From NCBI GenBank assembly GCA_015832175.1, contig WJXW01000004.1:2108001-2172000 (forward strand): 64,000 nucleotides of DNA, given 5' to 3'. The position numbers were made by a program, and so were the translations under genes. Source of the stretch: Paraphaeosphaeria minitans. Taxonomy: Eukaryota; Ascomycota; Dothideomycetes; Pleosporales; Didymosphaeriaceae. Positions 56,701-64,000 of this stretch are shown here, one piece after another (position 1 is the first letter of the stretch; each line of letters opens with the position of its first letter). Below the pieces are notes generated by a model. It searched no databases and was not told where the DNA came from. It saw only the letters and a list, made by a program, of their open reading frames with translations.

Positions 56701-57609
56701 ATGTCTCCAACCAACAAAGCCCAAGACCTCTTCAATGTGAACGGCCTAGTCGCCGTCATCACTGGAGGAGGCTCAGGTCTTGGCCTTTATGCTGCTAGAG
56801 CCCTGGATGCCAACGGCGCGAAGGCAGTGTACATCATTGGTCGACGCGAGGAAACACTCAATGAAGCAGCCAGGACTGCCGTCAACGGAACCTTGAAACC
56901 CATCGTTGGCGATGTCACGAATAAGCAGTCCCTCCAGAAGATCGCAGAGCAGGTCCGGAAAGAAGAAGGCTACATCAACCTATTGTTCGCCAATGCAGGC
57001 ATCAGTGGACCCAATCACGCGAAGGATGTACCCGACAAACCAAGCGTCAAGGACTTCCAGAAAGCGGTGTTTGCATCTGACCCTCAAGGATTCACACAGG
57101 CACTGCACGTGAACAACACGGCGGTATTCTACACAACCATTGTCTTCCTCGACCTGCTCGATGAGGGCAACAAGAAGGGCAACGTCCCACAGGATAGCCA
57201 GGTCATTGTAACCTCAAGCGTGGCCGGATTTAGCAGGTTCCTGGCTTCGTCGTTCGCGTACTCGACTTCCAAAGCTGCTGTCAACCATCTAGTCAAGATG
57301 CTGTCGACGTATTTCAGTCAGAATGGGTTCCGCATTCGCGCCAACCTGATTGCACCTGGGCTGTATCCATCAGAGATGACTCAGGGGATGACAAAGGACA
57401 TGGAACCGCTGGGAGGAGTCAAGGGGCATGAGGCTTTCTCAGATGCTTACAAGGCGGAGGCATCGTTGGCTCCTGCTGAGAGAACCGGCAGCGAGGAGGA
57501 CTTTGCGGGTACGATATTGTACCTGGCGAGTCGGGCTGGAGCGTATCTGAACGGTGAGACGCTCCTGACAGATGGCGGGCGACTTTCCCAGCTACCTAGT
57601 GTGTATTAA
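56701..57609 (+). CDS. Short-chain dehydrogenase/reductase (classical SDR)
   Basis: NAD(P)-dependent oxidoreductase with a Rossmann fold, intronless, 302 residues. The cofactor loop TGGGSGLG occupies about residues 21-28, GRRE follows the second strand, NAG (in FANAGISGP) is near 100, the catalytic Ser is in VTSSVAG, and the YSTSK catalytic motif is near 188. An APGLYPSEM segment and a C-terminal GGRLSQLPS follow. All catalytic residues are present, so it should be active. The Arg after the second strand hints at NADPH, but substrate cannot be told. A mid-protein insertion (about residues 110-130) lengthens it compared with a minimal SDR. Confidence 0.9.
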   Translation: MSPTNKAQDLFNVNGLVAVITGGGSGLGLYAARALDANGAKAVYIIGRREETLNEAARTAVNGTLKPIVGDVTNKQSLQKIAEQVRKEEGYINLLFANAGISGPNHAKDVPDKPSVKDFQKAVFASDPQGFTQALHVNNTAVFYTTIVFLDLLDEGNKKGNVPQDSQVIVTSSVAGFSRFLASSFAYSTSKAAVNHLVKMLSTYFSQNGFRIRANLIAPGLYPSEMTQGMTKDMEPLGGVKGHEAFSDAYKAEASLAPAERTGSEEDFAGTILYLASRAGAYLNGETLLTDGGRLSQLPSVY

Positions 57610-57950
57610 GCCGTCACACTTGAAATTTCAAGAAGTAATGCTTGCGTAAACGTATAGAGGTGTTGATGGTGGTGAATTAGCAATGACGCAACCCAGATCG
57701 TAGGTACAGGCTGGTGGCCCAAGCGCCGGGCCGTCCCTGGGACGCGATGCATCAAAGGAGTTCAACATTCACGTCAAGCCCACAAACTGCCATCCGCGAA
57801 CGATCTATGGCCCGAAACCCGGCATAGTTCTCGGCTTGGCCCTCCTAATGTCTCGAATTCCTTGTGCTGACTCCCCCGTATTCTTTGTATCTACCTTTCG
57901 TTGATTGCGCTGCTGGTATTTGCGTTTTGGACTCCTTGCAGCCACGCACC
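57610..57950. other. Intergenic spacer before syg1
   Basis: 341 bp between two plus-strand genes, holding the SDR 3' region and the promoter of the SPX-EXS gene. No other feature is seen. Confidence 0.4.
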
Positions 57951-60900
57951 ATGAAGTTCGCAAAGTATGTTCTCCTCCCTCCGCCCTTCGGTATAATGTC
58001 ATCTACAGGGCGAAATAGCTAATCCTACCAGGGAGTTGGAACGCGACTTGGTGCCTGAATGGCGCGTCAAGTATTTGGATTACAAAGTACGGCCTCCACC
58101 CTCCACCCTCACGATAGTCGCAACTGCCCCTTCTGACATCGCACAAGCTCGGCAAGAAGAAGCTCAAGGCGATCCAACGCGCGCTCAAGACCGTTCACCA
58201 AAACCCCCGCACACGCTTCCGTGGTCCCAACGGCTTCACGCCCTCGCCCTACGATACCGCGCCCAGGTATTCCTTTCTCAATCGCAACCATGGACAAGCA
58301 ACAGCGACGGTCGACAGACAGCCTGAGGACTTGAGGGCTCTGGCGATTGGCAACAGTCTGTCGAGCAGGGACTCCCCGAGAGATGTTCGCAAGGCACCAC
58401 CAGCTGTCGGTGTGCCCCAGGACGAGGAAGCGCCGCTGAATGCACACGATGACCCGAAGTTTCCTGGGATGACGCGATACGGCAGTATCATTGGATCGCC
58501 GCCTAAAGCGAGAGGACAATCAAAGGCACCACCATCTTTGAAACTTCCAGGGGCTGCTCTGGATCCCGATGAGATATCCTCAAGATCCGTACCACCGCCA
58601 GAACCCTTGTCACCGAAAAACATAACTACAGACATGTCTTTTGGTCCTACTGAGGGGACAGATGACGGGAACCGGGAACAAGGGCCTCCGAACGCTTTTG
58701 AGGTGGGGAAGACGCGGTCGCCAACACACAAACACACCAAGTCTCTACCTGCAAGATACAAGAGTATCTTCACGCCCAAGCGTATGAACTCAAACCCATC
58801 CACGCCCGTCACGCAAGCGCCACGACCGCTACTAAGCCGCGTATTCTCTCTCAGTCAAAAGGACCCAGAACCATCAAGCCCGGGTGATGTTCCACTCGAA
58901 GCCTACCGCGAACTTGATCTGCGGCAGACCGAGTTCTTCCTCTTTCTAGATAAGGAACTAGACAAGGTCGAGACCTTCTACAAGCAAAAAGAGGACGAGG
59001 CCACGGCTCGCTTGGCTGTTCTCAGGGAACAGTTGCACATGATGAGAGATCGGCGTTTGGACGATCTTATCAACCGTCAGGCCGCCAAGATCAAAGCAAA
59101 GGCCCAGAAGCAGGCAAAGCATGGCGACGTGGGTAAACCTTTGATGAACGGTCAACTATCAGGCTCTGAGGACGACGCACCTAACGCAGACCCCAAGGAC
59201 AAGACAAGTACGTCTTGGGGCAACCCTCTCGACTCCGCATTACAAGCTGTGCAAGCAGGCAGGTATGGGAAAAGTACGAAAGCGATGCATGACCTTGCGA
59301 CGCCCGCCATAGGACCAGTTCGGCTGGACGAGCACCGCGACTATGTTCGTCGCCCAGAAACAGATGTCTCGTACGACACCGCGAGGAGAAAGCTCAAGGT
59401 GGCAATGCAGGAGTACTACAGAGGCCTTGAACTGTTAAAGTCCTATGCATTACTCAACAGAACTGCTTTCCGCAAAATCAGCAAAAAGTACGACAAGGCT
59501 GTAAATGCGAGGCCGTCTCTACGGTATATGACGGAAAAGGTGAACAAGACTTGGTTCGTCAACAGCGACGTCATCGAAGGACACATACAACAAACAGAAG
59601 ATCTCTACTCTAGATACTTCGAGAAGGGCAAGCGCAAAGTAGCAGTCGGAAAACTTCGAATCAAGATTGCCCGCGCCGGCGACTATACAGAACAGTCGTT
59701 TCGAAACGGTCTTTTGCTCGGATTAGGCGCCGTTTTCGGAGTCCAGGGGATTGTGAAAGCCGCCCAACTACTCTATTCTGATGATGCGACCTTGGCTACT
59801 AACACAAGCTATTTACTTCAGGTGCGTAATCTACGGCTGATAGAGAGTCGCTATCTAACTTGCCTCAGATATATGCAGGATACTTCCTGATGAACCTTTT
59901 GTTTCTGTTATTCTGCTTGGACTGCAGGGTCTGGCTTTCAAGCAGAATCAATTACGTTTTTGTTTTCGAGTATGATACCCGCCACCATCTGGACTGGAGG
60001 CAACTCGCTGAAGTAATATGGACTCCCTGACATGATTGCACCTGCTAACTGATCCAGATACCCTCATTCTTTCTTTTTCTGTTGGGCTTCTTCATGTGGC
60101 TCAACTTCAGTCAATACGGAGCTGACGCGATGTACATCTACTACCCTGTGATTCTCCTCGGCTTGGTGACGATCTTTCTATTCAACCCATTACCGATCTT
60201 ACACCACAGAAGCCGATTATGGTTGATATTCTCTATGGTAGGCTATCTATCCTTACACCGTGGGAATGTACTGACCCAGCTCAGTGGCGATTGTTTTGTG
60301 CTGGATACTACCCAGTAGAGTGGAGGGACTTTTATATGGGCGACATGTTCTGCTCTCTCACGTACAGTATGGGCGTAAGTCACAAGGCCCGACAGCTATG
60401 GGTCAGCTACTAATTGGACACTACAGAATATCGAGCTATTCTTCTGCCTTTACGCCAATTACTGGGAAAATCCAGCCCAATGCAACTCGTCAAACTCCAG
60501 ACTACTTGGTTTCTTCGCCACACTCCCCGGCATATGGCGAGCAGTACAGTGCTTCCGTCGTTACCATGACACCGGAAACGCCTTCCCACATCTGCTTAAT
60601 ATGGGCAAATATATGGCAACCATCATCTTCTACATGACGTTGAGCATCTACCGCATCGATCAAACCACCGCTAATCGTGCCGTGTTCATCACCTTCGCCA
60701 CCGTCAATTCCATCTACACGAGTTTCTGGGATGTCTATTACGACTGGAGTCTCGGTGATCCAAGCGCGAAGCACCCATTCCTGCGACAGAACCTAGGCTA
60801 CAAGAAAGTATGGATGTACTACCTCGCTATGGTCATCGACCCCATCCTGCGCTTCAACTGGATATTTTATGCCGTAATACCGCTCCAGCTCCAACACTCG

Positions 60901-61470
60901 GCCATCACCTCCTTCTTCGTGTCCTTCTCAGAGGTGTTCCGGCGAGGCATGTGGTCCTTGTTCCGCGTCGAAAACGAGCACTGCTCCAACGTCGGTCACT
61001 TCCGCGCTTCGCGCGATGTCCCATTGCCGTACGAACTCTCATCGTCTGACGCCGACGGCTCTATCTCCCAAGGCCACAGTCAGCGCGTCGACGAAGAACA
61101 ACCGTTGACCCCACACCTGAGCCGAACCAGCACAGCGCCGATGCCACCCTACGCCTCAGGTGCCGATGTCGGCAGCGCCTCTGTGCGCCGTCGCCGTGCG
61201 TCGGATATAGGCTTGCAGCAGCAGCCGAGCCCCATGGCGCGGGGTCTACAGCGCATGGGGACGGCGCTGCGGACGGCGCACAACCAGGATTTCGAGAAGA
61301 GAAAGAAACCTGAGCTGGGCGAGGCGGCAGCGAAGGACGATGATAGCGACGACGATGATGACGACGATGGAGAGGAGCGCAGTGGAGAGACGAGCGATAG
61401 GGAAAGTGCGAGGGAGATTGAGAGGGTGAGCAGTGAGGCTGAGGTTGGGAGGGCTGGGCCGGCGACTTAG
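57951..61470 (+). CDS. syg1: SPX-EXS domain protein, Syg1/XPR1 family
   Basis: Phosphate-responsive membrane protein; human XPR1 exports phosphate and SPX domains bind inositol pyrophosphates. Seven exons: 57951-57964, 58032-58086, 58148-59821, 59869-60012, 60058-60237, 60285-60374 and 60427-61470, joined in frame to 1066 residues. The first 14 nt exon starts MKFAK, which continues ELERDLVPEWRVKYLDYKLG, the SPX start. Lysines needed for inositol-phosphate binding appear in LGKKKLKAI. The long loop (about 60-240) is a disordered insertion. Transmembrane segments and the EXS domain follow (PVEWRDFYMGDMFCS, IELFFCLYANYW, FWDVYYDWSL, VIDPILRFNW). The C-terminal tail is acidic with an Asp run. It is convergent with the esterase-fold gene. 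Confidence 0.93.
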
Positions 61471-61694
61471 ATAGGTCTGCGGGGTGTGCAATGATGGGTT
61501 TTGAAGCTTGGGATATGGCGTGTGCGTGATGTGTGAGTCTGTGTACTCTATGCCGGTTGCCCGCAACGGATCAATCTGGCATCACTCGCGTCTTCATCTT
61601 ATCGTTCATTAACGTTCTATGCCCGACACAGTCTGGGTTGTGTCCACACTGTGACTTCCACATGAACAACCACATGAACCATAGGAAGGCCGCA

Positions 61695-62584
61695 TCACGT
61701 CAGCTCCACACTCCCCTCCGGAACACCTCTCCTACTCCGCAGCCTCCGCGCAAGGAACTGCATAATCGGCAGCATCTCCTCTCGATTCCGCATCATGCCA
61801 TCGCCGACCCGATTCCACTCCTTCACCTCGGCAAACTCGAATGTGTCCTTGAGCCTCTTCGCCGCGCTATCCGTCACGCTGGACCCTCGGCTCGCCTTGC
61901 ACACAAGCACAGACGTGCGGTTCTTCTTCCCCGCCGTAGGCAGCGGAGCAGAAAGGCTGGGTGCGCCTCCCACGCTGACAACACCGCCGAGCTCCTCTCG
62001 GAAAGAAGCAGCCACTTGCAACGCAAGCATGCCGCCCTGCGCGAAGCCAAACAGCACCACCTCCCGCGCGGCGTATCCGCACTTTGCCATCAAACCTTGC
62101 TTGATGACTTTGTCCAAGACGAGTCCCGCGGAGGCGGCAAAGCCTGTGTCTGTGTCCATCTCGCCGCTGTGCTGGTCAAACACCATGTCGTCGCCCCAGT
62201 GGAAGCCGGGCAGGTCGAAGGGCAGCGGCGCGGGCGCACGGAGGGATAGACATGCCGTCTCTGGGAGGTTGAGCTGGGTGGCGAGCTTTGTGAAGGGTTC
62301 GTGGGTGTCGCCGAGGCCGTGGAGGAGGATGAGGATGTTGGTGGCGGGTTGGGAGGGCGGCGCTGGGGGGCGTTAGTGGGAAGAAGGCGCCACGTTGTCT
62401 CCGACGGTCCGTCTACGGTGCGATATCAAAGGTCCGAGACTGGGATGAAAGGCCGGGGGGAAGACTGCGATGAAAGACTTGCGATGAAAGGCTGGGACGA
62501 AACACTGGGATGAAACGTACGGGGTGTGACGCTCAGGATCACCGAGGACGGAAAGTCGGCCTGTGTGGGAAGGCGGCCGGGCAT
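61695..62584 (-). CDS. Esterase/acyl-protein-thioesterase-fold protein lacking the catalytic serine
   Basis: Exon 1 is 62584-62521, a 158-nt intron covers 62520-62363, and exon 2 is 62362-61695, giving 243 residues. The start MPGRLPTQADFP leads to PPPPSQPATNILILLHGLGDTHEPF, the oxyanion-hole part of the phospholipase/carboxylesterase family. The nucleophile elbow reads FGFAQGG: alanine (GCG) replaces the serine of the usual GFSQGG. The positions expected for catalytic Asp and His also look altered (the terminal helix region reads GDGMMRNREE). It is therefore probably inactive, a binding or regulatory protein. The long intron contains a minisatellite and several alternative acceptor-like CAGs, so the acceptor used is not certain. 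Confidence 0.8.
62437..62516. repeat. 14-bp minisatellite in the intron of the esterase-fold gene
   Basis: About five degenerate units of roughly 14 bp (consensus GACTGSGATGAAAG on the plus strand) fill half of the 158-nt intron. On the gene strand the units contribute repeated CATCCCAG/CATCGCAG sequences, each a potential splice acceptor. Confidence 0.7.
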
Positions 62585-63462
62585 TGTGGCGCTGGGCGAG
62601 AAGACATTCGCGGGCGTCGTGGTGGGGTGAGTGAGGCTGTGGAGCTGGTTTCGGTGGAGAATGAGCTGTACTGTTAACGCGCACCTACGCCAAGGAACGG
62701 AAAGAGCGGGAGGGACGCTTGAGAACGGTCCACACTACCCTGAAGAGCACCGAGTGCATACTATCTCGATGGTTGCCAGATGGACTGGACTGCTACCAGG
62801 AAGCTGGCGTGTGTGTGTGCCTGTTGTGCCTCTACCTAGTCCATCACAGCCTTGGAGCCCGGCATCTGCTCCACAATTAAGCTTTGCCAAGGATGCGTGC
62901 CAAAGCTTGGTAGAACGTGGTTAGCTTCAAAACCAGTGCGTATGCGTCCAGACCTTCCTTGTCCACTCACGCCCTCGCCGAACATCCGCCCTGCATCTAT
63001 GCAAGGCCGAAACAGCGGACATCCGGCATCGCCACCAATTGTCACTGCCGGACGACCCACCCGTGCGTAATGGCACCCTGATGACGCCTCAAGTCAATGA
63101 TGTGGCTTCATGCACCTATCCAGGAGCCGTACCGCTAGTTGTGGCTCAGCGGGCCTTCTGCAGCTGGGCAGCGTCCTGCTGAGGGGCAGAGATGCAGCAA
63201 TTGGGCCACCACCTGCAATATGGGCCGCCGGTGACGGCATCTCAGCTTGTGTGTTGTGCCTGGGATGGGACCTGGGTCTGGGTCGTCACGAGCTAGGTAC
63301 TGCAGGCGGGGCAGCGTTATTTATAAGGCTTCCGCTGCCGCTCCCACATGCTTTTCAATCCCAAGCTATTCCACACCTCAATCGCCATCATTCCTTGATC
63401 TTGTACGGATCGAGACTTCTATTCAAACCCTCATCTCTACCTACACACTACACATCGCCAAT
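62585..63462. other. Upstream region of cipC and the esterase-fold gene
   Basis: 878 bp between two outward-facing starts. It is GC-rich with no recognisable gene; frames here are short. The right end has a TATA-like element (63318-63327, TATTTATAAG) 136 bp before the cipC ATG. Confidence 0.45.
63318..63327 (+). promoter_or_regulatory. TATA-like element of cipC
   Basis: TATTTATAAG lies 136 bp before the cipC ATG, followed by CT-rich sequence. Confidence 0.5.
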
Positions 63463-63931
63463 ATGCCTTTCGGATGGGGAGAGTCTGAGCAGGCCTACGA
63501 CCAGGTCTACCAGAACGACAACTTCGAGAACCACAAGAGCTCCTTCGGCCACGAGCTTGTGGCGGGCGGTGCCGCTTTCGCCGGCTTCAAGGCGTTTGAG
63601 GACCACCAGCGCAAGGAGGGCAAGCCTGTGTCCCACCAGTTCGCAAAGGAGGTGCTCGCTGGCTTCGCGGTATGTTAACCTTCCGTCCTCCTAGCTCTAC
63701 ATGGGAGACACATTCTACGGACAACGTGCTGACGCAACTCAGGGTGCTGAGGTCGACAAGCTCGCCGAGACCAAGGGCGAGGACTGGTTCGACAAGGAGA
63801 AGGCCAAGCGCCAGGCCAAACACAACGCTGAGCGCATGTATGACGAGCACTACGTCGACAACCACGGTGCCGACCAGTACGACCCTAACCAGTACGGCGC
63901 CCCGCAGCACTTCGAGCGCCGCGGCTGGTAG
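63463..63931 (+). CDS. cipC: CipC-like stress protein
   Basis: Small fungal protein family named for induction by concanamycin in Aspergillus; function is not established. Exon 1 is 63463-63669, a 73-nt intron covers 63670-63742, and exon 2 is 63743-63931, giving 131 residues. Family segments are the start MPFGWGESEQAYDQVY, FGHELVAGGAAFAGFKAFED, the FAKEVLAGFAGAEVDKL junction, and a charged C-terminal part (DWFDKEKAKRQAKHNAERM) ending in a Tyr/Gln-rich stretch. The hydrophobic AGGAAFAGFKAF segment is Gly/Ala-rich and resembles a glycine-zipper. Codon use is strongly biased to C-ending codons, suggesting high expression. 69 bp of 3' region remain in the window. Confidence 0.9.
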
Positions 63932-64000
63932 ACACGTTCACCAGCGTGACGTGTATAACGAACTGAAATAAACAAATATCTTCACACTCTTCTTTACTGT

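Noticed and set aside
46900..57650. Secondary-metabolite gene cluster around the NmrA-like gene, HapX and the SDR
   Set aside because: No polyketide synthase, NRPS, terpene cyclase or transporter is present, and the genes are far apart.
62437..62516. CRISPR-like array in the short repeats
   Set aside because: Units of about 14 bp are contiguous with no spacers, and this is a eukaryotic genome.
1..64000. tRNA or rRNA genes
   Set aside because: I looked for T-loop-like GGTTCGA sequences with paired arms and found none convincing; a dedicated search would be needed to exclude them.

Overview
The window is nuclear DNA of a filamentous ascomycete (Pezizomycotina). A Dothideomycete/Pleosporales-type genome is my best guess, not a demonstrated placement. 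The signs are short introns (mostly 42-75 nt, GTRNGT...YAG, often with a CTAAC/CTGAC branch site), a HapX iron regulator, a CipC-type stress protein, a Zn2Cys6 regulator, and a retrotransposon eroded purely by C-to-T/G-to-A changes, as left by repeat-induced point mutation (RIP). I saw no bacterial features, CRISPR array, rRNA or tRNA.

Layout. 1-6.3 kb is gene-poor and holds an RIP-degraded LTR retrotransposon (1837-4953) with intact 5-bp target duplications. 6.3-16.2 kb is dense housekeeping: a protein kinase, condensin subunit Cnd3, cysteine synthase, NADH pyrophosphatase, COG2 and mitochondrial ribosomal protein L1. 16.2-19.7 kb has no gene I can support. 19.7-33 kb holds Fe-S assembly factor CFD1, S-adenosylmethionine decarboxylase with a long leader uORF, a frameshifted epoxide-hydrolase-like gene, a HID1-family gene and the TFIIH helicase XPB/Ssl2. 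33-48 kb is looser: a Zn2Cys6 factor, a 153-bp TIR element, an acidic AT-hook protein and an RS-rich J-domain protein with a duplicated motif, separated by long non-coding stretches. 48-64 kb holds an NmrA-like protein, HapX, an RS-rich orphan, an SDR, an SPX-EXS (Syg1/XPR1) protein, an esterase-fold protein lacking its serine, and CipC.

The genes do not form one pathway or a secondary-metabolite cluster. Loose themes are iron and sulfur (cysteine synthase, CFD1, HapX), chromosomes and DNA (condensin, XPB, AT-hook protein), secretory traffic (COG2, HID1) and phosphate (SPX-EXS). Several housekeeping genes sit head-to-head over 245-492 bp shared promoters. I found no convincing new system. The most notable signals are the polarised RIP pattern in the LTRs, two hydrolase-fold genes that lack catalytic residues, the TIR element, and a GATA-type iron-regulator site inside hapX exon 1. 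Exon models were built by hand from splice signals and frame continuity; every multi-exon model closes in frame except the one called a pseudogene.
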